Shown here: piece after piece, positions 8,612-16,996 of the stretch
Layout of the letters: the number at the start of each line of letters is the position of its first letter
How positions within the stretch are numbered: position 1 is the stretch's first letter
From: Rhodospirillales bacterium
Lineage (GTDB): Bacteria; Pseudomonadota; Alphaproteobacteria; Rhodospirillales; Magnetospirillaceae
Reading direction: 5' to 3'
Assembly: GCA_019455065.1 (NCBI GenBank)
Contig: JACFNC010000004.1
Span: 248,001-312,000 of the forward strand
Length of the DNA: 64,000 bases
Made by a program: the position numbers and the translations under genes
Notes under the pieces: model-generated
What the model saw: the letters and a program-made list of their open reading frames with translations, nothing else
Database searches by the model: none
Told to the model about the DNA's origin: nothing

Positions 8612-8980
8612 ATGCTGCGCGTATTCCTCCTTGTCGTTCTCTTGGCGGTCACGGCTGCCGATCAAGCCCGCGCCGGAGGTGGCGGCAGATGCGGCGGCGT
8701 GGTGATCGTCGAGCGCTCCGGTCCGGTGACGATAATCCGCAACTATCCGCGGCCCTGCGGCAGCGAGGTCGTCGTGATCCCGCCGCCGGCACGGTTCGCC
8801 GTTCCGCCTCGGCACCTCAAGCCCGAGTTTGGCCGCGTGACCAGGGACTTCCACCGGCATCTGCGGCTTCCGCCCCCGCATCGTCGTCTCGAACGGCACC
8901 TGACCATTCCGCCGCTGTCCGTCCGCCCTCTCTTTCCGTTACCCCGCCATCATTTGAGGCTTCGCCGCGATTGGCGCTAG
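8612..8980 (+). CDS. Small secreted His/Arg/Pro-rich protein of unknown function
   Basis: A protein of 122 residues with a clear signal peptide (MLRVFLLVVLLAVTAADQARA, cleaved near residue 21). The mature part has two cysteines (near residues 27 and 49) and a C-terminal half very rich in His, Arg and Pro (for example PPPHRRLERH). The frame is open back to a TTG at 8486, but the Met at 8612 is chosen because it begins the signal peptide. No family is recognised. His-rich periplasmic proteins can bind metal, but this is only a guess. Its stop abuts the convergent ligase gene. Confidence 0.55.
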   Translation: MLRVFLLVVLLAVTAADQARAGGGGRCGGVVIVERSGPVTIIRNYPRPCGSEVVVIPPPARFAVPPRHLKPEFGRVTRDFHRHLRLPPPHRRLERHLTIPPLSVRPLFPLPRHHLRLRRDWR

Positions 8981-10297
8981 TTACGCCTTCTTACGCACGT
9001 CGCGCACGCGCACAGCTTTGCCCTGCGAGCGCGGAATCTCGCCCGGGGCCTTGACGGCGACGGTGCAGCTGAGGCCGATCATCGACTTGAGGTGGTGGCC
9101 GACGTCGGCGCCCACGCGCCGGTACTCCGCTTGCGGCAGGGCGGCCACGGCCTCGACCTCGACGGTCAGATGGTCGTACACGCCCTCGCGGCTGACTACC
9201 AACTGGTAGTGGGGCTCGACGCCCGGGAAACCGACGAGTACCGCCTCGACCTGGCTGGGGAACACGTTGACGCCCCGGATGATCAGCATGTCGTCGGTGC
9301 GCCCGGTGATGCGCATCAGCCGTAGATGCGTTCGCCCGCAGCCGCAGGGCTCGTCGGTCAGGCGCGTGATGTCGCGGGTGCGGTAGCGGATCATCGGCAA
9401 CGCCTGCTTGGTCAGGGTTGTGATGACCAGTTCCCCCGTCTCGCCGGCCGGCAGTGGCTTCAGGGTCTCGGGATCGACGATTTCGAACAGGAAATGGTCC
9501 TCCCAGCCGTGCAGGCCGGCCCGTTCCTCGCATTCGGCGGCGACGCCGGGGCCGAGGATTTCCGACAGGCCGAAGGTGTCCTGGCAGCGAATTCCCAGGC
9601 GTTCCTCGATCTCCTTGCGCATCGCCTCGCTCCAAGGCTCGGCGCCGAACACGGCGAGGCGCAGCGGCGCCTTGCGCAAATCGACCCCCTCGCGGTCGGC
9701 CACCTCGGCGATGTTGAGCGCGTAGGATGGCGTGCAGCACAGGACGTCGGCCCCGAAATCCTGGATCAGGACGATCTGCCGCTCGGTATTGCCGCCCGAC
9801 ATCGGTGTCACCGTGCAGCCCAGGCGCTCCGCCCCGTAGTGGTAGCCGAGGCCGCCGGTGAACAGCCCGTAGCCGTAGGCGTTGTGGACGATGTCGCCCG
9901 GCCGGGCGCCGCCGGCGACCATGGTACGCGCGCAAAGGTCGCCCCACATGCCGAGGTCGTCGCGCGTATAGCCCACCACCGTCGGCTTGCCGGTGGTGCC
10001 CGACGAGGCATGCAGGCGGATCACCTGCTGGCGCGGCACGGCGAATAGGCCGAAGGGATAGTTGCGGCGCAGGTCGTCCTTCACCGTGAAGGGCAGTGCC
10101 GCAACATCGTCCAACGAGCGCACCTCCTCGGGCTTTACCCCAGCGGAGTCGAAGGCGGCTCGGTAGTGCGCGACGTTGTCGTAGGCGGTGCGCACCGTGC
10201 GCCGCAGGCGCTCGAGTTGCAGGGCCGCCAGCCGCTCGCGCGGCAGGGTTTCCATTTCGGGTTGGAACATGAAGGTGACGGGGGCTTGGACCGCCAT
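8981..10297 (-). CDS. paaK: Phenylacetate-CoA ligase
   Basis: Adenylate-forming ligase of 438 residues, the usual PaaK length. Motifs include HASSGTTGKPTVVGYT (ATP-binding), the Fe-S/zinc-like EPCGCGRTHLRL region, and RTDDMLIIRGVNVFPSQVE, which is typical of PaaK rather than of general acyl-CoA synthetases. The Met at 10297 is preferred over upstream codons because gagggag precedes it. It lies 130 bp downstream of a PadB-like molybdoenzyme, which fits anaerobic phenylacetate or arylacetate metabolism. The exact aryl acid cannot be read from the sequence. Confidence 0.87.
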   Translation of the reverse strand: MAVQAPVTFMFQPEMETLPRERLAALQLERLRRTVRTAYDNVAHYRAAFDSAGVKPEEVRSLDDVAALPFTVKDDLRRNYPFGLFAVPRQQVIRLHASSGTTGKPTVVGYTRDDLGMWGDLCARTMVAGGARPGDIVHNAYGYGLFTGGLGYHYGAERLGCTVTPMSGGNTERQIVLIQDFGADVLCCTPSYALNIAEVADREGVDLRKAPLRLAVFGAEPWSEAMRKEIEERLGIRCQDTFGLSEILGPGVAAECEERAGLHGWEDHFLFEIVDPETLKPLPAGETGELVITTLTKQALPMIRYRTRDITRLTDEPCGCGRTHLRLMRITGRTDDMLIIRGVNVFPSQVEAVLVGFPGVEPHYQLVVSREGVYDHLTVEVEAVAALPQAEYRRVGADVGHHLKSMIGLSCTVAVKAPGEIPRSQGKAVRVRDVRKKA

Positions 10298-10331
10298 GAC
10301 GTTTCTCCCTCTCACATTCTTTGTTGTCCCC

Positions 10332-10412
10332 ATCTTTCGCGAGGAGACTTGTCGACGAAGCGATCTTGGTTTGGCTCCGGCATCCTGGATTGCTTCGCTC
10401 CGGCCCGCAATG
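10332..10412. repeat. Degenerate family 1 palindromic repeat, copy 3
   Basis: Contains gcgaggag, gtcgacgaagcgatc, ctggattgcttcgc and gcccgcaatgc in family 1 order, but with several changes. It fills the gap between the PadB-like gene and paaK. Confidence 0.6.
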
Positions 10413-10427
10413 CTCGACCGGTCAGGT

Positions 10428-13139
10428 TCACCCGGACTTTCTGAGGGATACCCGCACGATGTCGGCGCCCGATCCGGTGGCATCGGTCAGATCGAGGTCC
10501 ATGGGCGTCAGCGCGTTCATGCTGGGGGTGTCGAAATCCCTGGCGAAGGGTGTCTTCCAGTGGCTGAACTGGCCAATCATCAGCAGCGTGTCCGGGCGGA
10601 TGCCCTGGCGCAGCACCGCGCGGCCGCTGACCGAGCGCAGGTGCGAAGCCACTTCGACCGTGTCGCCATCCTCGATGCCCAGCCGTTCGGCGGTGCCCGC
10701 GTTGATGATGACGCCCCGGTGGCCGGGTATGTTTTCGGCCACCTCGCGGATCATCTGCACGCCGACGTTGCCGCCCCAGGCGTACTGCATGCTGCGTGAG
10801 GTCAGCAGCCAGAATGGGAATTCCCCGGGCTGCTTGTCGTTCTTGATCAGCACCTTCTCCCACAGGCCGGGAAAGTCCTTCCATGCGGGCAGCGCCTGGT
10901 ATTCGGAAAGCTGGTTGTTCCACCAGGTGATGCCCTTCTCGTGCAGGCGGCGGCCGAGCTGGCGGCCGACTCGCAGCAGGCGTTCCTGATAGGGCAGTTC
11001 GAAGCGCAGCCCAAGTTCGGCGAGGCGCGGAAACAGATACCAGTCGAGACGCGGGAACGGTCCCACCATGAAGCCGTTCTCGCGGAACCAGTCGAGATCG
11101 CGCACCTCGTTTCCGCCCGACAGTTCGGCCGAGCCAGCCTTGCAGGAGGCGTCCCAGATGGCGTCGGGAGTGTGGACTCGGTCGACCGGCAGAGCGAAGT
11201 CGAAGCCCTTCCCGGAAAGCGCGACGCCGGCGGCGCCCCGGTTGATGGCGGCGTTGTACCTCTCCAGGAGGCCGGTGCGCGCCGCCAGTTCGGTGGCGAT
11301 CCAGGTGAAGTCGCGGGCCTCGCCGCGCACTCCGGCCACCGGCTGGCGCAGGGCGAACCCCTGCGTATCCCAATATTGCTCGACGAACTTGGTGCCGCCG
11401 ATGCGAATGAGCTGCAGCCCCTCCAGGTCGGTGGCGTCGGGAAGCAGGACGTCGGCCATGTGGTTGGTCTCGTCCATCGTGTACGCGAACGCGACGACGA
11501 AGGGGAAGCGGGCCATCGCCTCCGAGACCCGCGGAGTGTCCCAGAACGAGATGGCGGGGTTGGTGCGGTAGACGAACCACACGTCCGGCGGGGTGATCTC
11601 CGGCCAGTGCTCGGGACTTTCGCGCATGAAGGCCCAGGCCAGGTGGGTGGGGCCCAGCGCCTGGCTCCACGGCGAGTTGGCGCTGAGGGGTACCAGGGTG
11701 CGGTGGCCGTTGCGGTTGGTCGGCCGTTCCTTCCAGTTCTCCCGGTCAGTCTCGTTCCACGGGAAATCCATGAAGCCGTCCGGTCCCGGCCTCACGCTCG
11801 CCAAGCGGTTGACGGCCGGCCGGTTGAGGCGGACGGTGGTGCCCAGCATTCCGCCCGGCACCTCCAGGGCGCCCACAAGCACCGCCATCAGGGTGCGCGC
11901 CCAGCAGCATTCGTAGCCGCCCCAGCCGTTGTTGACGCTCTTGCCCAGGCTAACCGAGACGGGGCGGAAGGGCAGGGTGCGCCCCTCGATCTCGACGGTC
12001 TCGCCGACCCGCGCGTGGTCGACGAACTCGTGGGCCAGCCGCCGTATCGTGGCCGCCGGCACGTCGCAAATCCCGGCCGCCCATTCCGGCGTGTAGGGGC
12101 GCAGATGCTCGACGAGCAAGGTGAAGGCTGTGCGCCCCTCTACCGACTCGTGGGTCCAGCGGTCGTCGTCGGCGCCGATCTCCAGCGCGGGGGTCGCGTA
12201 GACCCCCTCCAGCGCCGGCGCCGCGTCGGCCGTGTCGAACGGCACCGCCCGGCCCAGCCGCTCGCTCCACATCAGCGGCTTGCCGGTTGCGGGGTCGCGC
12301 AGGTAGAAGCCGTTGGGTCCCACGAGATAGGGCGACGAAGTGTGGTCGCGCAGAAAGGCGAGATCGAGGTCCGCCCGCCGTTCATGCACCATGACGTTGA
12401 GCAGCGCGAACAGCATGGCGGCGTCGGTCTTGGGCTTGATCGGTATCCACTCGCTCGAGCAGCCGCCGGTGACCGACAGATGCGGCTCGATCTGTACGCG
12501 CTTCATGCCGCGCGCGCGGGCCTCGGCGTGGCGATAGACGCCGCACACCCCGGCCGCCGCCTCGGTGTTGGCGCCGAAGGAGAGCAGAAATTCGGTGTGC
12601 GGCGTGTCGGGGCAGACGGTGAAGGCGCGGTGCCAAAGCTCCCCGTACAGGTGCTCGGAATGGGTGCACTTGACGCCCTGGCCGCTTCCGTAGCTGAAAT
12701 CGACCGGCCCCCAGGCGGCGAGAAAGGCGGGCAGGGTGCCCATGTACGAGGCCGGCGTGCCGCCGCCGCCGAACGATGCCGCCATCCGGGGAAATCCGTT
12801 GCCGTCGAGCAAGCCCCCTTCGCGCACGGCGCGCAGCTTGTCGGCGATCAGGTCGAGGGCTTCCTCCCAAGTGATTTCGACGAAACCGGGGTCCTCATTC
12901 CGGCCCTTGCGCGGATTGGTGCGCTTCATGGGCTTGAGAATGCGGTGCGGGTTGTAGGTCTTCTGGATCAGGCCGTAGGCCTTCACGCACACTTTGCCGG
13001 CCGCAGGATGAATGTCGGCGGCGCGGAAATTGGGTTCCACCTCGGTCGCAACGCCGTCTTCGACCTTGACCGTCAGCAGGTCCGGGCCAGCCACGCACTG
13101 ATAGCAATAAGTGGCGACGCGCGCGGTCCATCGGCTCAT
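10428..13139 (-). CDS. PadB-like molybdopterin oxidoreductase with incomplete Fe-S motif
   Basis: DMSO-reductase superfamily protein of 903 residues, starting MSRWTARVATYCYQC after a ggagaggg ribosome-binding site. The N-terminal cluster motif has Cys12, Cys15 and Cys51, but the third Cys of the usual C-x2-C-x3-C is proline (CYQCVAGP). The probable Mo ligand is the Cys in GVKCTHSEHL. No signal peptide is present, so it is cytoplasmic. The adjacent phenylacetate-CoA ligase suggests phenylacetyl-CoA:acceptor oxidoreductase (PadB of Thauera/Aromatoleum), which oxidises phenylacetyl-CoA to phenylglyoxylate. No Fe-S or anchor subunit gene accompanies it here. The soeB/soeC-like genes nearby belong to soeA by position. 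Confidence 0.65.
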   Translation of the reverse strand: MSRWTARVATYCYQCVAGPDLLTVKVEDGVATEVEPNFRAADIHPAAGKVCVKAYGLIQKTYNPHRILKPMKRTNPRKGRNEDPGFVEITWEEALDLIADKLRAVREGGLLDGNGFPRMAASFGGGGTPASYMGTLPAFLAAWGPVDFSYGSGQGVKCTHSEHLYGELWHRAFTVCPDTPHTEFLLSFGANTEAAAGVCGVYRHAEARARGMKRVQIEPHLSVTGGCSSEWIPIKPKTDAAMLFALLNVMVHERRADLDLAFLRDHTSSPYLVGPNGFYLRDPATGKPLMWSERLGRAVPFDTADAAPALEGVYATPALEIGADDDRWTHESVEGRTAFTLLVEHLRPYTPEWAAGICDVPAATIRRLAHEFVDHARVGETVEIEGRTLPFRPVSVSLGKSVNNGWGGYECCWARTLMAVLVGALEVPGGMLGTTVRLNRPAVNRLASVRPGPDGFMDFPWNETDRENWKERPTNRNGHRTLVPLSANSPWSQALGPTHLAWAFMRESPEHWPEITPPDVWFVYRTNPAISFWDTPRVSEAMARFPFVVAFAYTMDETNHMADVLLPDATDLEGLQLIRIGGTKFVEQYWDTQGFALRQPVAGVRGEARDFTWIATELAARTGLLERYNAAINRGAAGVALSGKGFDFALPVDRVHTPDAIWDASCKAGSAELSGGNEVRDLDWFRENGFMVGPFPRLDWYLFPRLAELGLRFELPYQERLLRVGRQLGRRLHEKGITWWNNQLSEYQALPAWKDFPGLWEKVLIKNDKQPGEFPFWLLTSRSMQYAWGGNVGVQMIREVAENIPGHRGVIINAGTAERLGIEDGDTVEVASHLRSVSGRAVLRQGIRPDTLLMIGQFSHWKTPFARDFDTPSMNALTPMDLDLTDATGSGADIVRVSLRKSG

Positions 13140-13162
13140 CCGCATCCCTCTCCAGTCGATTT

Positions 13163-13182
13163 TTGAATGAATGATCATTCAA
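13163..13182. promoter_or_regulatory. FadR/TetR-like operator before the PadB-like gene
   Basis: A perfect inverted repeat TTGAATGA-atga-TCATTCAA, which also contains the 14-bp palindrome TGAATGATCATTCA. It sits 23 to 43 bases upstream of the molybdoenzyme ATG. It closely resembles the TGAATGA...TCATTCA operators known for TetR-family FadR regulators that sense long-chain acyl-CoA. The cognate regulator is not in the window. Confidence 0.5.
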
Positions 13183-13221
13183 CGAACGAGCCACGTCAAG
13201 GCGTGAGGTTGGAGGGGGCCC

Positions 13222-14517
13222 CTATTCGCAATCGTCTTCGGCGCGCGGGTCCAGGGCGAAGACCGCCGGGCTGGTACGGGGCAGGGCGACGAACTCGCTC
13301 CGTTCGGCGGCCGGAACCGGCGCCCGAATACGCATGCGGTGCCAGGTGAAGAGGGCGAGCCCGGCGTGGGCGGCGGCGGTGAACAGGAACAGGCTGCCAT
13401 CGCCGTAGGCTCCCATAAGGATCGACGACGCCACAGGGCCGATGACGGCGCCCAACCCGAATACCAAGAGCAGGCCGCCACTGGCCGCGACGAAGCCCCG
13501 CCCGCCCAAGTGATCGTTCGCGTGGGCGATGCACAGCGCGTAGATGGGAAAGGCCGCCGCTCCAAACAGGCCGGCCGCGGCGACGACCAGCGGCGTCGGG
13601 TAGGATGCGCCGACGGCCAGGCCCGCGGCCACCGCCCCCGCCACCAACGCCGCGCCGAAGATGACGCGGCGGCGATCCACCCGGTCGGACAGGCGCCCCA
13701 GCGGCCACTGGGCGAGGGCGCCGCCCGCAACCGCCGCGCTCGTCATCATGGCGACCTCGGCGATCGACAGGCCGCGCGCCTGGGCGAAAACCGGCGCCAG
13801 CGCCCAGAACGAGGCGTTTGCCAATCCCAGCGCGAAGCAGCCGACGACCCCGACCGGCGACAGGCGGTAGAGGCTGCCCAGATCGAGGGGGGTGTCGGGT
13901 GCCGGTGCCGGCGCCCCGTTGGCGGCGGCCGATACCGGCACCAGCGACAAGGTCATCATCATCGACGCCAGGGCGAACGGGACCATCGCCACCACGTCCG
14001 TCAGAGGCAGGAGCATCTGGCCGGCCGCCGCGGCCACGGCGTTGACCGTCATGTAGAACGACAAGACACGGCCGCGGGTGGCGTTCTCGGACCGCTCGTT
14101 CAACCAGCTTTCGACCACGAGGCAAAGCCCGGCGATGGCCGCCCCGGTGACCGCGCGCAGTAGGACCCAGGCCTCTGGCACGATCAGCAGGCCGTGCGCC
14201 ATGGCCACGGTGGCGGCCACGGCGGCCAGGGCGGCGAAGGCGCGGATGTGGCCGACACGGCCGATCAGGCGCGGCAGCAGCAAGCAGCCTGTGATGAAGC
14301 CGAGATAATAGGCGCCGCCCATGAGGCCGATCACCGTCGTCGGAAAGGCCTCGAGCCCGGCGCGTAGCGGCAGCAGAATGACTTGCAGGTTGTTGCCGGC
14401 ATTGAGAATGGCCCAGCCCACCAGCAGGGGGACCACGGAGGCGATGATCTGGGGCATTGCATGAATGGCGGAAGGCCAACCCATCGGCGGGCGACGGGCT
14501 GCGATAATAGCGAGCAT
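13222..14517 (-). CDS. MFS transporter, YcaD-like
   Basis: Major facilitator superfamily protein of 431 residues with about 12 hydrophobic helices. The cytoplasmic loop ESWLNERSENATRGRVLSFY is typical of YcaD-type members, and LSDRVDRRRV is the second-half motif A relative. The start is uncertain: no strong ribosome-binding site is seen at 14517, and MPQIIASVVPLLVGW (14457) begins closer to the first helix. It lies upstream of the PadB-like gene on the same strand, separated by the candidate operator, so co-transcription is doubtful. Substrate unknown. Confidence 0.8.
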   Translation of the reverse strand: MLAIIAARRPPMGWPSAIHAMPQIIASVVPLLVGWAILNAGNNLQVILLPLRAGLEAFPTTVIGLMGGAYYLGFITGCLLLPRLIGRVGHIRAFAALAAVAATVAMAHGLLIVPEAWVLLRAVTGAAIAGLCLVVESWLNERSENATRGRVLSFYMTVNAVAAAAGQMLLPLTDVVAMVPFALASMMMTLSLVPVSAAANGAPAPAPDTPLDLGSLYRLSPVGVVGCFALGLANASFWALAPVFAQARGLSIAEVAMMTSAAVAGGALAQWPLGRLSDRVDRRRVIFGAALVAGAVAAGLAVGASYPTPLVVAAAGLFGAAAFPIYALCIAHANDHLGGRGFVAASGGLLLVFGLGAVIGPVASSILMGAYGDGSLFLFTAAAHAGLALFTWHRMRIRAPVPAAERSEFVALPRTSPAVFALDPRAEDDCE

Positions 14518-14606
14518 GGGTTAAGGCGGCGTGAACGGGGGCGATTCCTCGGGCGCGCGACTTGGAGTGCCGCTAATATCGGATGTGCTACAAGGGAGGG
14601 CGAAGG

Positions 14607-15056
14607 ATGTTGCGGACGGCGGTGCTGGGGGCGGCGTTGGCATTGGTCGCGATGGGCGGAGCGATGGCCGCCGATACCGAGTTGGCCGATCCGGCGCCGG
14701 GTTGGGACAATCCGCGACGGATCATGCTTCAACTCACCTCGGATGATCCGGGCCGCGTCAATGGCATTCTCCATAATGCGGTGAACCTCCAGAAGTTCTA
14801 TGGGCAGGACAACGTCCAGGTCGCGATCATCGCTTACGGAGCCGGCGTCCGCGCGGTGCTGGCCGCATCCTCGCCCGTAAAGGAGCGCGTCGCGAGCCTG
14901 CTGCAGTACGATGTCGAATTCGTCGCTTGCGGCAACACCATGACCGCCATCGGCAAGTCCGAGAGCGACCTGCTGCCCGGCGTGAGGGTGGCGACGGCGG
15001 GGATTGCGGAAATCGTCGAGCGCAAGCTGAAGGGCTGGCACTATATCGTTCCCTGA
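14607..15056 (+). CDS. Periplasmic DsrE-family protein
   Basis: A DsrE/F-like fold protein of 149 residues with a signal peptide (MLRTAVLGAALALVAMGGAMA, cleavage near 21) and a single cysteine, Cys108, in EFVACGNTM, the position where DsrE-family persulfide cysteines lie. Ribosome-binding site gggagg precedes the Met at 14607. It leads a plus-strand set with a SoxW-type thioredoxin, facing soxYZBV. Unlike cytoplasmic DsrE, it should act in the periplasm, possibly as a sulfur carrier for Sox intermediates. That role is inference. Confidence 0.75.
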   Translation: MLRTAVLGAALALVAMGGAMAADTELADPAPGWDNPRRIMLQLTSDDPGRVNGILHNAVNLQKFYGQDNVQVAIIAYGAGVRAVLAASSPVKERVASLLQYDVEFVACGNTMTAIGKSESDLLPGVRVATAGIAEIVERKLKGWHYIVP

Positions 15057-15074
15057 CCTGAGCGGAGGATGACC

Positions 15075-15680
15075 ATGCGGACGTTGTTGATGGCGCTGCT
15101 GGCCTTGGCCTTCACCACCGTGGCGTCGGCCGCCGAGCAACGGGCCGAGCCGAAGCTCGGCGACGACGGGCTCTATCACCAGGCGTGGTTCCTGAACAGC
15201 TTGCTGGAACTGAAGGACGATCTGGCCGAGGCGACGGCGGCGAAGAAACGCCTGGCCATCGTCTGGGAGCAGAAGGGCTGCCCATACTGCCGCGACATGC
15301 ACGTGGTCAACCTCGCCGACCCCAAGATCGCCGACTGGATCGAGAATCGCTTCGTCGTCGTCCAGCTGAACCTCTGGGGCGATCGGGAAGTCGTCGATTT
15401 CGACGGCCAGGCGCTGCCGGAAAAGGAGTTGGCGCGGAAATACCGCATCAACTTCACGCCGACCATCCAGTTCTTTCCCGAATCGGTCGAGGAAATGAAC
15501 GGCGGCAAGGGGATGGAGGTCGAGGTCGCGCGCATGCCCGGCTATTTCCGGCCCTTCCACTTCATCAGCATGTTCGAGTACGTCTACGACAAGCGCTACG
15601 CCAAGGGGCAGGATTTCCAGCGCTACATCGTCGAAAAGGCGCAGGCCGCGCGGGCCGAGGGTCGGCCGCCGCTGGAATAG
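15075..15680 (+). CDS. soxW: SoxW-type periplasmic thioredoxin
   Basis: Thioredoxin-fold protein of 201 residues with an N-terminal signal peptide ([19 protein letters not shown]), a redox motif CPYC near residues 69-72 and a cis-proline region [10 protein letters not shown]. The Met at 15075 is preferred over one at 15069 because GGAGG directly abuts the earlier ATG. SoxW-type thioredoxins keep periplasmic Sox components reduced, with electrons delivered across the membrane by SoxV/CcdA, and soxV is the convergent neighbour system here. Assignment to SoxW rather than another periplasmic thioredoxin rests on context. Confidence 0.75.
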   Translation: MRTLLMALLALAFTTVASAAEQRAEPKLGDDGLYHQAWFLNSLLELKDDLAEATAAKKRLAIVWEQKGCPYCRDMHVVNLADPKIADWIENRFVVVQLNLWGDREVVDFDGQALPEKELARKYRINFTPTIQFFPESVEEMNGGKGMEVEVARMPGYFRPFHFISMFEYVYDKRYAKGQDFQRYIVEKAQAARAEGRPPLE

Positions 15681-15709
15681 CGTCACGGGAAGAGGGAAAA
15701 GGGGCCGCT

Positions 15710-16120
15710 ATGGGTACGATCTATGTGGCGCGCAGCGCGTCGCTGAGCAAATGGGGCGCCGATGTCGGGTTGGGGAAGAACCTGTTCAAGATCGGGGTCG
15801 TCGCCGACGACGAAGATCCGATTCGGGCCCTGAAGGAAAATGCCCATTGCGGAATGACCGACTGGCTGCTGGTCAAGAAGCAGTCGGCGGAGGACGCGGA
15901 CGAAGAGGCGGTCATCGTCCGCCTGCAGAAAAAGGAAAAGATGATCGACCCCAACCTCTATCCGCGCCTTCGCGGGGCGGCCGGCGTCTTCAAGGTGAAG
16001 CTCGAGAACGTCGAGAACAGCATCATGGTCCAAAAGGCCCTGCAAGGCCTGGAGCCGCGCGAGATCAAGGTGAAACCGGCCGACGTGGGCGCCTATCTTA
16101 TCGGCAACGCCCTGCGATAG
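15710..16120 (+). CDS. Small conserved-looking protein, possibly GIY-YIG-like
   Basis: Cytoplasmic protein of 136 residues without signal peptide. The N-terminus [20 protein letters not shown] followed by KNLFKIGVV vaguely resembles the first two motifs of T5orf172/GIY-YIG domains, but no catalytic Arg or Glu set can be confirmed by eye. The rest is charged, with [15 protein letters not shown] and a C-terminal [15 protein letters not shown]. The Met at 15710 is chosen because agaggg precedes it. It ends six bases before the soxV stop and shares orientation with soxW, so it may belong to the sulfur cluster. Function unknown. Confidence 0.6.
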   Translation: MGTIYVARSASLSKWGADVGLGKNLFKIGVVADDEDPIRALKENAHCGMTDWLLVKKQSAEDADEEAVIVRLQKKEKMIDPNLYPRLRGAAGVFKVKLENVENSIMVQKALQGLEPREIKVKPADVGAYLIGNALR

Positions 16121-16126
16121 GGGGGT

Positions 16127-16870
16127 TCAGCCGATTTCACCGAGGGCCGGGAAGGCCAGCAGCAGCCAGTTGCTGATTTCCGACAGCTTCCCGGTAAGGA
16201 TCAGGATACCGGTGACCACCAGCAGGGCGCCGATGCCAAGTTCCACCGCCCGCATGTGGCGCCGGAAGCGGGCGAGGAAGGCCATGAACGGCTTCGCGGC
16301 CAGCGCCGCGACCAGGAACGGCACCCCCAGTCCCGCCGCATAGGCCGACAACAGGCTGGTCCCGTACAGCACCGACTCATGCCCGGCGGCGACCATCAGG
16401 ATGGTGGCGAGGATGGGGCCGACGCAGGGCGTCCAGCCAAAGGCGAAGGCGAGGCCGACGACATAGGCGCCGGCCAACCCCGCGGGACGGCCGCCGACGT
16501 GGACGCGCTTCTCGAAATTCAGAAAGGGAATCCTCAGCGCGCCCATGTAGTGAAGGCCGAAGACGATGATCACCAGCCCGGCGACCACCGAAAGCCACCG
16601 CATGTTGTCGAGCAGCAGCGCGTTCAGCGCCGACGCCGTGGCGCCCATGATGACGAAGACGGTGCTGAAGCCCAGCACGAAGGCCAGGGCCGCGGCGAAA
16701 ACGCGCCCCGACAGCGCGCGTTCCGCCGCGGCCTTGTCGGTAAGCTGGTCAAGCGACACGCCGCCCAGGAAGCACAGATAGGCCGGCACCAATGGCAGGA
16801 CGCAGGGGCTGGCGAAGCTCAACAGCCCGGCTCCCGCCGCGCCGGCGAAGGTAACCTCGAACAGGTCCAT
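16127..16870 (-). CDS. soxV: SoxV/CcdA-type thiol-electron transporter
   Basis: CcdA-family membrane protein of 247 residues with six predicted helices. The two redox cysteines lie in SFASPCVLPLVP and GWTPCVGPIL, the standard pair that shuttles electrons from cytoplasmic thioredoxin to the periplasm. It is last in soxY-soxZ-soxB-soxV on the minus strand, after a family 1 repeat. In Sox systems SoxV reduces SoxW, whose candidate gene converges on it here. A role in cytochrome c maturation cannot be excluded. Confidence 0.85.
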   Translation of the reverse strand: MDLFEVTFAGAAGAGLLSFASPCVLPLVPAYLCFLGGVSLDQLTDKAAAERALSGRVFAAALAFVLGFSTVFVIMGATASALNALLLDNMRWLSVVAGLVIIVFGLHYMGALRIPFLNFEKRVHVGGRPAGLAGAYVVGLAFAFGWTPCVGPILATILMVAAGHESVLYGTSLLSAYAAGLGVPFLVAALAAKPFMAFLARFRRHMRAVELGIGALLVVTGILILTGKLSEISNWLLLAFPALGEIG

Positions 16871-16894
16871 TGACCGACCCTACCGCGACGACCC

Positions 16895-16976
16895 CGTCAT
16901 TGCGAGGAGGCGCCGCCGACGAAGCAATCCAGCGGGCATGTGGATTGCCTCGTCGCACAGTTCCATGCAATGACGG
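16895..16976. repeat. Palindromic intergenic repeat, family 1, copy 4
   Basis: Opens cgtcattgcgaggaggcgcc, contains gacgaagcaatccag and its inverted partner tggattgcctcgtcg, and closes tgcaatgacgg. It lies between soxB and soxV and could affect the transcript level of soxV. Confidence 0.8.
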
Positions 16977-16996
16977 GTAAAGGAAATGCCGCCACC

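Noticed and set aside
10941-13166. A 741-codon plus-strand reading frame opposite the PadB-like gene
   Set aside because: Composition is typical of an antisense frame and no domain is seen; the minus-strand molybdoenzyme carries clear cofactor motifs.
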